Below, one piece after another: positions 36,152-45,074 of a stretch of DNA of 64,000 bases (position 1 is its first letter; each line of letters opens with the position of its first letter). The notes under the pieces were generated by a model. That model was given only the letters and a program-made list of their open reading frames with translations, did not search any database and had not been told where the DNA came from. The translations under genes were made by a program, and so were the position numbers. Source of the stretch: Lachnoanaerobaculum saburreum DSM 3986 (GTDB taxonomy: Bacteria > Bacillota > Clostridia > Lachnospirales > Lachnospiraceae); the NCBI RefSeq assembly GCF_000185385.1, contig NZ_GL622296.1, forward strand, positions 1 to 64,000, written 5' to 3'.

Positions 36152-37252
36152 ATGGCAAAGGCTAAATATACCAAAACAAAGTCCGGATATTTCCGTACTA
36201 AAGTATGGGATGGTACTTATAATGCTGACGGATCCAAGCACAGAATAGATGTTACATCTAAAAAGTCCTGTGCCGATCTGGAGCGTAAAGTAAATGAGAT
36301 TAAGAATCGTGTAAGTCAGAATGACTTTATAGCTTCAAGTACATAGACAGTGTATGATTATGCTCTTTATTGGCTTGATACTTATAAATCTGTAAAATCA
36401 AGAAATACATACTTGTCATATAAGCGTACCATAGAATATCATTTGCAGGACTTCTACTCTCTTAAACTGCAATCCCTTACAAGAGGACACATACAACAAC
36501 TTATAAACTCAAGATTTGATAAGCCTCGTACTTGTAAGCTTATAGCCCTTGTAATAAAACAGGTTGTAAAGTCTGCTATAAAGGACGGTATACTTGCTCC
36601 TGCTTCTTATGAGGTTATATGCACTGATATAGCATTACCTAAGTATGCCGCAAAAAAGAAAGCCATTATAAAGGCTGAAATACTCGACAGCATACTTGAC
36701 ATAGATTTTGCAGACAGAGAAAAATGTTTCTTGTACATCATATACGGCTGTGGCCTAAGACGTGAAGAGGCACTTGCACTTACTAAAGATGATATAGACT
36801 TTGATACAGCTGAGATAAGTGTATCTAAAGCTCTTTGCTTTGACGGGAACAATGCTTATATTAAAGAACCGAAATCCCAAAGAGGTTACAGGCGTGTACC
36901 TATGCCCGGCTTTCTTATTGATTTCTTGCAAGCCTACACACAGGTATCAGGCTATAATCTTATTACTAAGCGGGACGGCAGTATAATTACTGAAAGTAGC
37001 TATGTAAAAATGTGGAAATCTATAAAGAAAAAAATAGATAACAGTTTAGGTGCAGGAGTATCAAAGAATCTCACTGCACACTCTTTCAGGCATAACTACT
37101 GTACAAGACTCTGCTATCAAATACCTCTGATCAGCACAAAGATGATAGCTAAATTACTAGGAGATGATGAGAAAATGGTTATAGATGTATACAGTCATAT
37201 ACTGGAAGAAAAAGAAGATTGTCAGTCTGCAATTTCCAATATTTTTGAGTAA
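36152..37252 (+). pseudogene. int: Tyrosine recombinase (integrase) interrupted by an amber codon
   Basis: One continuous frame of 366 codons broken only by TAG at 36344-36346. The first part (64 residues, MAKAKYTKTKSGYFRTKVWDG) is the arm-site-binding domain; the rest has the core-binding domain (from about YALYWLDTYKSV) and catalytic domain. Catalytic residues are present: R in GCGLRREEAL, HxxR in TAHSFRHNY and Y in IDVYSHILEE. AAGGAGG precedes the start. Downstream translation could begin at GTG 36350 without the arm-binding domain. It lies beside tRNA-Pro, the probable integration site of this island. Confidence 0.85.
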
Positions 37253-37257
37253 ATCTG

Positions 37258-37315
37258 TGCGACAAAATTGCGACATGTTGGTTTTAAAAAAGCACTTTGC
37301 GACACTTTTGCGACA
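37258..37315. repeat. TGCGACA repeats beside the integrase (arm-type sites)
   Basis: Four TGCGACA copies at 37258, 37269, 37298 and 37309 form two pairs, each with 11-base spacing (one helical turn). They sit between the integrase stop and tRNA-Pro. A matching set lies at 52352-52397. The position and pairing fit integrase arm-binding sites. Confidence 0.65.
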
Positions 37316-37361
37316 TGAAATCAACTTAAAACCTATGTAAATCAATGTACTCTAACACACA

Positions 37362-37406
37362 AAAAGTGGCTCAAAGCCTTTATTTACAAGGTTTTAAGCC
37401 ACTTTT
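37362..37406. terminator. Bidirectional terminator between integrase and tRNA-Pro
   Basis: AAAAGTGGCT (37362-37371) pairs with AGCCACTTTT (37397-37406), with an inner CCTT/AAGG helix. T runs occur on both strands, so it can end the rightward integrase and the leftward tRNA transcripts. A related terminator lies at 52451-52483. Confidence 0.75.
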
Positions 37407-37411
37407 ATCAA

Positions 37412-37485
37412 TCGGAATGACAAGACTTGAACTTGCGACCTCTTGACCCCCAGTCAAGCGTGCTACCAAACTGCACCACATCCCG
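37412..37485 (-). tRNA. tRNA-Pro (anticodon GGG)
   Basis: 74 bases on the minus strand. Acceptor CGGGATG pairs with CATTCCG, followed by A as discriminator. The D arm contains GTGCAGTTTGGTAGCAC, the anticodon arm CTTGA-CTGGGGG-TCAAG gives anticodon GGG, and the T arm is GCAAG-TTCAAGT-CTTGT. All stems are complete. CCA is not encoded. Its 3' end faces the integrase, the usual arrangement at an island attachment site. Confidence 0.93.
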
Positions 37486-37625
37486 TAAACTATCAATGCA
37501 CTACCTATTATATAAGAATTTTTATTATTTGCCAACAAAATTTTTAATAAATTTATACTGTGCGGCTTTCAGCTATAGACGCGACTACACCATGAATAAT
37601 TCAGGATAAAGAACTCTTTTAGTCT

Positions 37626-37958
37626 TTACCTTTTATGTCTGTTTTCTTTCAATACCTGCTTTTTATACTCCGCTCCGTCATATCCTATAACCCTAAGCGG
37701 CATCAGCTTTTCCGGTGTAGTCCGGTTTTCAAGGCCAAACAATGCTATATTGATTTGGCTGTTTTTCCAATACTTTGCAACATCTCTATCCTGTGAGTAA
37801 ATATCACCGTCTATCTTTAATGCACTGCCGGTAGGCGTGTCTATCAATGCATTTTCTTCTATTATCTTTTTACTGTTAAATAACAATACATTTACTATAT
37901 CTGCAAATACATCATTATATCTTTCAAGCATCTTCTGTGTTATATCCTTACTTTTCAT
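37626..37958 (-). pseudogene. Truncated Rpn-family recombination-promoting nuclease
   Basis: About 110 residues starting MKSKDITQKMLERYNDVFADIVNVLLFN, followed by YSQDRDVAKYWKN and LFGLENRTTPEKLMPLRVIGYDGAEYKKQ. This is the N-terminal third of the Rpn/PD-(D/E)XK transposase-like proteins abundant in Lachnospiraceae (usually about 300 residues). It stops short of the remaining nuclease domain. A second, shorter copy with its upstream region lies inverted at 47080-47186. Confidence 0.75.
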
Positions 37959-38501
37959 ACCCTTCTCCTTTATTATACCAAAGAAATTCAACCGATTCTA
38001 TCTTAAAAATACCTATACGCAACTGTACAGCCAAGCAACCTGTTATACTTGACTGTACAGCTGAGTGCCCAAAGTCGATGCACCGACTATATCATGGTTT
38101 TTAGAACTTTTTAGAAACTTAGATTAAATAGAGCGGAAAGTGCATTTCCCATAGATTACATCAGATACCAAACCAAAAACCATGAAAAACATTTGATGGC
38201 TCTATTATACCAACTATGCCTATTTTGACAATAGATTACATTAATACTTAAGATTTAAAAATCACTTTTGGTGTATTGCATAAAAATATCAAGGAATATT
38301 GTGCAGTATCACGAATATTCCTTGTGCAATATGCTATAAAATACATCCTCTCTTTTGGCAGTATATTAAGCATATTGTAATGATCAATTTGTTACGTTAA
38401 TTTGATATCACTTTAATTTGACAAATCAATATATAATAAAAGCCCTGTCAGGAAATAAAATTGTATGATTAATGTTTGGGTTGGGCATTACCAATCTCAT
38501 C
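37853..38501. repeat. 0.65-kb inverted repeat, left copy
   Basis: This segment reappears in inverse orientation at 46540-47186 with only scattered differences. It holds the first part of the Rpn gene, its long untranslated upstream region with two CTGTACAG palindromes (38012-38062 area), an AAGGAATATT...AATATTCCTT inverted repeat (about 38292-38324), and an ISL3-type end. Otherwise it contains no gene. Confidence 0.9.
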
Positions 38502-38516
38502 ATTTTTTATTATATG
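38459..38516 (+). mobile_element. Solo ISL3-family left end
   Basis: This stretch (core GATTAATGTTTGGGTTGGGC) matches the left end of the complete ISL3 element at 47187, including the downstream CATTTTTTATTATA. No transposase follows, so it is a remnant. The inverted copy lies at about 46540-46582. Confidence 0.7.
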
Positions 38517-38582
38517 TTAACTTCCTCTAATTTTACATCTAAAAATTTCTGCCTTGTATATTTTACACAAGGCAGAAATTTT

Positions 38583-39458
38583 CTATTCTTCAGTCAAATT
38601 ATCAACTTTTATATATCTCAGAATTTCCTCGTAAGTTTTCTCACTCTTAAGTATCTCCTTCCAAAGCTCATCTTTTCTAACAGCATCTCGTTTATCAAGA
38701 AGTACCTGAAGGCTGCTTACTGATGATTCATATGCAGCTTTGCTCTTTACAACTTTTATCTGAGCCTTTTCAATCTGCTGTTCAATGGTATCTGAAAACT
38801 CATTTTTTCTTGTTCTTCCCATTTTCTTTGCCTCCTCCAGCTTGATACTTATTTCTTCTGCATAATGTTTTATAATACTTGCATCCATTCCAAATGCTTT
38901 TAGTATTATCTTCTGTGTTGCCTTTGCAGCATGGTCAAGTCTATATTTGTTATCTGTCAGTCGTACCATTTCTATCTTTTCCAGTTCCTTGAGTGCAGCC
39001 TGAACAGTCATAAAATTTGTTCTTTTGTCAAGCTTTCTCATTTTATCTTTCAGATAGCTATATATCCGGTTCCAGATAATTAATGCAATAAAAATCTTGG
39101 AATCGGCAGCCGAATCTCCATAGATCTAAGACTCTTATCTCCAAGATATGATTTATCTCCTCTAAAACAGCTTCTCTGATGCATCCCTGCTCTTATAAAT
39201 GTTTAACGCTTCATTTGCTGTCATCTTTTCAGATGTGATAATACAGAAGTAACCACTAAGAGAATTCTCCCTCTCAATCACAGATGCTTTTTCTTAAGGG
39301 AAAAAATACCCCATTTTGTTCATTATAATGTAGTATAAAGTATTTGCTAAATTCGGGTTCAAAGGTGACAGCCTCATTTATGTGTTTCATAAGATAAGCT
39401 TTCATCTGCCTAAGTTTTTTGCAATGAACATCCGCTCACTGCTCTCTTTATTGATACT
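38583..39458 (-). pseudogene. IS1634-type transposase, C-terminal half fragment
   Basis: The open part (38583-39041) reads MTVQAALKELEKIEMVRLTDNKYRLDHAAKATQKIILKAFG, the C-terminal domain of IS1634-like transposases. Upstream the homology continues through frameshifts (IFIALIIWNRIYSYLKDKM; IITSEKMTANEALNIYKSRDASEKLF; RQMKAYLMKHINEAVTFEPEFSKYF) as far as 39458. There a 12-base sequence, TTTATTGATACT, is repeated at 43109-43120, where the middle of the same gene resumes. Pieces belong to one interrupted element. Confidence 0.75.
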
Positions 39459-39600
39459 TGGGCGTTTGCGAAACGCCAAAAGCCGCATGATTACGGCACT
39501 ATTTTAGTTATAAAATAAAACAACTCCTCATTGGTTTGTGTTAAAATAGGACTATCACGAAACTACTAACCATATCAACCAATAAAGGAGTCGTGCATAT

Positions 39601-41086
39601 ATGATAACATACAAACAGCTTTCTTTGGCAGATATTTTTACAGATTGCCAAAATAAATTTGATAATGATAAATATGAGTTTCTTTCTATTCTTGAACAAA
39701 CCGTTGATCTTGACGAAATTGTTCCGCATTCTTTTGCTTTACATTTTCATGCTTCCACCGGCAGACCACGTAATCATCTTCTCTATCCTATGCTCAAGGC
39801 TCTGTTATTACAGCTTATTTTTTCAATCCCTACCACATCCCTTCTGATTGTATTCCTAAAGTACTCTAAGGCATTACGAGATTTCTGTGGCTTTGATGTC
39901 GTTCCGGATACCTCTAAAATTTACTCGTTTCAAACAGGATTTCCTTTTGGACTTACAAGTTATGTTCGACCATATGCTAGATCTTACAGAACCTATATGT
40001 CAAAAGATTGATAAACAAAAGGCTTCCATGTATTGATAAAGTATTGATAAACAAAAGGCTTCCATGCTGCTTTTTGATACTTCAGGTATTGAAGCATGGG
40101 TAACTGAGAATAATCCCAAATATGCCAACCGTATAATTAAACAATTAAAAACTTTTAAAAAGGCTAATGGACTTGATAACTCCTATGACCCTTATAAAGC
40201 CGCCTATTCTTCCATGCCCTCTCATTCATCAGCCAATCCCGCTATCAGGCAGATACATGTGAACGGTCATTTTTGTTATGCCTACAAATTCGGTATTTTA
40301 ACAAACGGACTTGGCATTGTCAGGGATATCTGCTTTTACAACAAAAACTTTATTAAATTTCATCCTGAAATCGTAATAGAAAAAAAATCTGATTCTCCGG
40401 ATGAGAATAAAAGCCTTGCGGATGCAAAAGCATTAATTCCCACATTAAAGGATTTTTTCAAAAAACATCATCTAATCAATCCTAAAACTTTTCTTGGTGA
40501 TGCCGCTTTTGATTCCATCGAAATTTATAAATTCCTCCTTGAAAACACCTCCTTTGAAAAAGCCCATATTCCTCTTAAAACTAAGCTCAAAATCAAAGGT
40601 GCCAATTATGTCGTTAATGAAAACGGTATTCCTTGTTGTCCACATGATTCTTCACTTCTTATGAAACGAGAAGGTAGTAAATCACACCTACGATGTGGAC
40701 TTCCAACCATGAAATTCGTTTGTTCCAAAATGAATTGGAAATGGAACAATGTGGCACAAAAATCAAAACGTGTATGCCACTGTGATAATCCTTGCACAAC
40801 TTCATCCTGTAGTAGAATGATTTATATCTACTTTGAACAGAACCTTCGTGCTTATCCCGGATGTATCAGTGATACCGATGAATGGGATTCCACTTACAAA
40901 ATACGCATAAATGTAGAAAAATCCATTAACCACTTCAAAGACATTCTTTGTGTTACAGGTCGTAAAACTCAAAACGAAAAAACTCTTCATGCTGATTTAC
41001 TCCTTGCCGGGCTGCTTACTGTCATGGTTGCTGATAAAATTCATAATTACAAATATATTCGCAGCTTAAAGTCCCTAATTGCCTAA
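39601..41086 (+). pseudogene. DDE transposase (IS4/IS5-superfamily type), disrupted
   Basis: Two open parts, 39601-40011 and 40064-41086, belong to one gene of about 490 codons. One extra T at 39920-39922 shifts the frame; reading without it gives FKQDFLLDLQVMFDHMLD and joins smoothly to SMLLFDTSGIEAWV. A second lesion is a 36-base tandem duplication (ATTGATAAACAAAAGGCTTC at 40009 and 40045) that also introduces a stop. Catalytic-type motifs LLFDTSG, LGDAAFDS and NVEKSINHFKD remain. Not active as is. Confidence 0.8.
40009..40068. repeat. 36-bp tandem duplication in the DDE transposase
   Basis: ATTGATAAACAAAAGGCTTC begins at 40009 and again at 40045. The intervening TATTGATAAAGT suggests slippage between two ATTGATAAA motifs. 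Confidence 0.85.
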
Positions 41087-41112
41087 GTCTACTTTTTGTA
41101 TATTCTCTTACA

Positions 41113-42995
41113 GGTGGCTGTCGCACTAAGTGATTAGTGTGCAGCCTCTTTTTAATAAAAAAATTACAGCCGGACTTAGAAAAGTTCGGCTGATGGTGTA
41201 AAATATATGTATGCAAACCCATATATTATTACACAAAGATTATACTTTGAACGAGGAAGGATATCAACTAAAACTTCCTTTAAATTTAGAAACTATCATT
41301 CCGGTAGATGATTCTGTGCGATTGCTGAGTCAGTTTGTGGAGGCTATGGATTTAACTGACTTATATTCTACTTATAAAAGAATAAATACAGTTTCGCCAA
41401 GAACTCTATTGAAGATTGTTTTATACTCTTATATGAATGGAGATTATTCTTCTCGTTCCATGGAACGAAACTGTAAACGAGATATTAATTTTATGTATCT
41501 TTTAGAAGGCAAGTCGGTTCCTGATCATGCTACTTTTGCACGTTTTCGCAGTATCCATTTTGCTCCATGTTCAAAAAGAATACTTGCCGAAATGTCTAAC
41601 CTTCTTTACGAACTTGGAGAAATTTCAGGAGAAATGATTTTTATTGACGGTACAAAAATTGAAGCTTGTGCTAATAAATACACGTTTGTATGGAAAAAAG
41701 CAGTAACCAAAAATCAGGCGAAACTTCTCATTAAAATAGCTGATTTTATTGTAGAATGTGAGCAACTTTATGATATTCGTGTTGTTTATGGTGATATTGT
41801 TAAAATGAAACATGTAAAAAGGTTGAGAAAAAAACTATATACCTTGAAAAAGAAAGAAAATATTATATTTGTACATGGTATCGGAAAAAGAAAGCCACCA
41901 CTACAAAAGAGTATAGAAACATTAGAAAAATATCTAAATCGTTTAAGAGGATACACACAAAAACTGCATCTTTGTGGGAAAAGAAACAGTTATTCAAAAA
42001 CAGATCCTGATGCGACTTTCATGCGAATGAAAGAAGACGCAATGGGAAATGGGCAGCTAAAGCCGGCATTTAATTTGCAACATGGAGTTGATTCCGAATA
42101 CATTACCTGGTTAACCATCGGACCACAGCCTACAGATACGACCACTTTGATTCCATTCTTAAAGGAAACAGAGAAATATTTGGCATTCAAATATCAGAAA
42201 GTCATTGCAGATGCCGGATACGAAAGTGAAGAGAATTATGTCTTCCTGGATCAGAATCAACAAATGGCATTTATTAAGCCATCGAATTATGAAATTTCAA
42301 AAAAGAGAAAATATAAAAAAGATATAGGTCGCGTAGAAAATATGGAATACAATGAAAAAAGTGACTCTTATATTTGTAAAAATAATAAAACACTATCATT
42401 TACACAGGTTCGGCGTTCTAAATCTAAAACCGGATATGTAAGTGAGAAAAATATTTATCAATGTGAGGAATGCTCAGGTTGTCCTTACAAGAAAGAATGC
42501 ATCAAAGGAAACAATTGTAAAACTCCAATGGAAGAACGAAATAAAGTCCTTTCTGTAGCAAAGACATTTCTGAAATATCGAAAAGAAGATTTGGAACGAA
42601 TTTTATCAGAAGAGGGTATTCTTCTCAGAATAAACAGAAGCATACAAGTAGAGGGCTCTTTTGGTGAGTTGAAACAGGATATGCAGTTTCGTAGATATTT
42701 GAGTCGTGGTACATCGAAAGTCCTTGCAGAAAGTGTATTACTTGCAATGGCAAAAAATGTGAATAAACTTCACAATAAGATACAAAAAGGAAAAACCGGA
42801 AGGCATTTATTTCCTTTGAAGGATGCATAAATTTAGAAAGTTCAAAAATTTAAAAAACCATTTTTGGGGCTTTATTAAAGTGCGCTTTTTTACAAAAAAC
42901 TGTTTTTATATCATAGACTTTGCAGTTAAGGAATAAAAAAGAACTAAAAAGGAGCCGCCACCTAACGATTGATGAACCGTTAAAGCGACAGCCCC
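41113..42995 (+). mobile_element. IS1182-family insertion sequence, complete
   Basis: Ends are related inverted repeats: GGTGGCTGTCGCACTAA at the left and, on the other strand, GGGGCTGTCGCTTTAACGG at the right. They enclose one transposase gene with short flanks. A hairpin of the type CACTAAGTGATTAGTGTG lies just inside the left end. No clear target duplication was seen. Confidence 0.75.
41211..42830 (+). CDS. IS1182-family transposase
   Basis: 539 residues, intact. The N-terminal DUF772-type domain (ETIIPVDDSVRLLSQFVEAMDL; SRSMERNCKRDINFMYLLEGKSVPDHATFARFR) is typical of IS1182. The DDE region includes FIDGTKIEACANKYTFVWKK, KVIADAGYESEENY and EGSFGELKQDMQFRRYLSRG, and a Cys cluster (CEECSGCPYKKECI) lies near residue 425. 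The full length and unbroken frame make it one of three possibly active transposases here. Confidence 0.9.
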   Translation: MQTHILLHKDYTLNEEGYQLKLPLNLETIIPVDDSVRLLSQFVEAMDLTDLYSTYKRINTVSPRTLLKIVLYSYMNGDYSSRSMERNCKRDINFMYLLEGKSVPDHATFARFRSIHFAPCSKRILAEMSNLLYELGEISGEMIFIDGTKIEACANKYTFVWKKAVTKNQAKLLIKIADFIVECEQLYDIRVVYGDIVKMKHVKRLRKKLYTLKKKENIIFVHGIGKRKPPLQKSIETLEKYLNRLRGYTQKLHLCGKRNSYSKTDPDATFMRMKEDAMGNGQLKPAFNLQHGVDSEYITWLTIGPQPTDTTTLIPFLKETEKYLAFKYQKVIADAGYESEENYVFLDQNQQMAFIKPSNYEISKKRKYKKDIGRVENMEYNEKSDSYICKNNKTLSFTQVRRSKSKTGYVSEKNIYQCEECSGCPYKKECIKGNNCKTPMEERNKVLSVAKTFLKYRKEDLERILSEEGILLRINRSIQVEGSFGELKQDMQFRRYLSRGTSKVLAESVLLAMAKNVNKLHNKIQKGKTGRHLFPLKDA

Positions 42996-43108
42996 TTTGT
43001 TTTTGTGCTTCCATTTTCATTTTGCATATCTGTTATCAAAAAAATTACTATGAAAGTAGTTTTTTCTCTATACACACTCATAAAACAGGTTTGTTTCGCA
43101 ATTACCTA

Positions 43109-43470
43109 TTTATTGATACTGTGGAAGATATGAATGTATCTATCCCTTTCATCTGTCTCATACATCTTTTATTTTATGGTAATACCATAAACATCATATT
43201 CATCAATATGTTTAGACAATTTATTTTCAAATGTTCCTTTGTTATCTAAAACAATGTTGTTAATTAAGTCATACATTCCTTTTACCATTATAACAAAAGA
43301 ATAACCAAGCCTATCCATCGTTTTGATATTTGATTTACTAAAATAACCCCTGTCCAAAATGAATCCCATCTTTTTGTATCCATAACCGGATGCTTTACCA
43401 AGCATTAATTGTAACTGTGAAACATAATTAATACTCCCCGGATGTTTCTCATAAAAATCTCCATTCCGCG
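43109..43470 (-). pseudogene. IS1634-type transposase, middle fragment
   Basis: Reads DFYEKHPGSINYVSQLQLM, then GFILDRGYFSKSNI and SFVIMVKGMYDLIN, the central DDE region of IS1634-like transposases, and runs into KMYETDERDRYIHIFHSINK before the repeat at 43109-43120. The reading frame contains a stop near 43166. The N-terminal third is missing, cut at about 43471 where IS110-type DNA begins. Confidence 0.75.
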
Positions 43471-43743
43471 GGCAAGCCGCGGCACAAATAGTAATGAAAG
43501 TGTTTTACATCTCAACTCTGTGATTTAAAATAGATAGCAAGAAGCTATACTACAAAGCACGAGAGGATGAGTTGTAAAAACTTTCTCTGTTTTAGACAGC
43601 ATAAAAATCAGTGTAAGTTCTGCCTTTTCAAGCATAAATAAGTGGTATTATGAATTTGTACACTAAGAATTGTTAAAGCTCTTTGTTTTATTGTGTGGCA
43701 GTTCAGTCAATGGCTTCTTATCTTTTACAACAGGAGTTACACT
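43471..43743 (+). other. 5' non-coding region of a dead IS110-type element
   Basis: Gene-free stretch before the IS110-type transposase. It contains hairpins, for example CCGCGGGCAAGCCGCGG (43466-43482) and ATAGC-aagaa-GCTAT (about 43533-43547). In IS110-group elements the region upstream of the transposase encodes the bridge RNA, so a relic may lie here. Confidence 0.35.
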
Positions 43744-45004
43744 ATGAAAGTTACTTATCAAACCTGTTGTGGTGTCAATGTTCATAAATCTTTCCTCGTT
43801 ACCACAATCATCAAACCTACCGCCGGTATTGAACCTTCTTATCAAAAGAAGATATTCTCTACCTTCAACAATTCTATTTTAGACTTTAAATCATGGCTTC
43901 TTGAAAATGAATGCCATGATGTATGTATGGAATCCAAAGGTAAATACCGGGGTCCTGTCTTTAATCTTCTCAAAGATCAAAGCAACGTTACCATTGCTAA
44001 TCCCAAATTGGTTAAAGTTGTTAAGGGTAACAAGGACGATACCAAATATTCTAAATGGATTTGAGACTTATTCTAACCGGGACTTGTGAAAGGCAGCTAC
44101 ATTCCTTGTAAGTTGATCTGTATTCTTAGAGAATACACAAGATATCGTTACAAGCTTGTTCCTTGCCGTTCAAGTGAAAAGAATAGATATCAGAATGCTC
44201 TTACTGTTTGTAATATCGCATTAGATTCTGTTGTATTCGATATCTTTGGGAAGTCATCCTCATCCATTATCGATTATCTGCTTGAACAATCAGGTACTAC
44301 GATTAACCACAAAGAAATCGCTTCAAAACTTCTTAAGAGCCTCAAATCCAAAGAATACGCTGTGATTTAATCTATCGAAGGATATCAGATGACTGATGCC
44401 CGGAAATATCGTATGCGCCTAGTACGTGCACATATAGATTATATCACAGCTGAAATCAATGATGTAGATAAACAGATTGAATATTTGATTTCTTCCTATC
44501 CTGATTATGATAAAGCTATCCGGTTATTAACTACCATTCCGGGTGTTAAACATGATAGTGCAATTACTATTATCTCCGAAATTGGTATTGATATGTCTCA
44601 GTTTTGTAATTCTAAACACTTATGTTGTTGAGCAGGTCTTACCCCCGGCAACAATGAATCTGCCGGTAAAAAGAAATCTGTCAGTATTACAAGTGCCGGT
44701 GTCTACCTCAAACCTGCATTAGTACAGTGTTCTCATGCAGCCGTGAAATCTGACAAGTCTCCTTACTACAAAAAGAAATATGAATCCATTGTTAAACGCC
44801 GTGGCAAGAAAAGAACTGTTATTGCCATTGCCTGTATGATTCTTACAGCTGTCTACCGGAGAGGTATGGAATCCAAGCGATCTTTACAAAATCGATATGC
44901 CTGCACCTTTAGTTGAAAAACAGAAGGCTAAGGCTATCAAGCAAGCAAAAAAACTTTTACAAAAGAAAGGACTGCTTCCTCCTGATGAACCTTTAGCTTC
45001 TTGA
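43744..45004 (+). pseudogene. IS110-family transposase with several stop codons
   Basis: MKVTYQTCCGVNVHKSFLV begins the DEDD RuvC-like domain; the later AGLTPGNNESAGKKKSVSIT segment belongs to the C-terminal Tnp20 domain with the catalytic-Ser region. Stops interrupt the frame at 44062 (TGA), 44074 (TAA), 44368 (TAA) and 44629 (TGA), and a small deletion near 44855 shifts the end (PSDLYKIDMPAPLVEKQKAK resumes in another frame). A decayed copy, unable to make full-length protein. Confidence 0.85.
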
Positions 45005-45074
45005 TCAATCTACTAAATCTATATCCTCAAATAAGTTGCCCACTTAAGACAGCTTATTTAAGTACGCCGGTTTA

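Larger units (their letters stand above)
39459..43108. mobile_element. 3.65-kb insertion inside the IS1634-type element
   Basis: The segment is flanked by 12-base direct repeats (39447-39458 and 43109-43120) and separates two parts of one transposase gene. It contains a broken DDE element (39541-41100) and an intact IS1182 (41113-42995). Its left edge carries GGCGTTTGCGAAACGCC, a palindrome, followed by about 60 gene-free bases. Confidence 0.6.

Noticed and set aside
37258-37315. CRISPR-like or iteron origin repeats
   Set aside because: Only four 7-base copies in two pairs, next to an integrase; arm-binding sites fit better, and no replication protein is near.
31990-37411. Second copy of the tRNA-Pro 3' end marking the far side of the island
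   Set aside because: No matching stretch was seen by eye left of the module, so the island's other boundary remains undefined.
43169-43405. Independent small gene of 78 codons
   Set aside because: Its sequence is the middle of an IS1634-type transposase and continues upstream in frame without a start.
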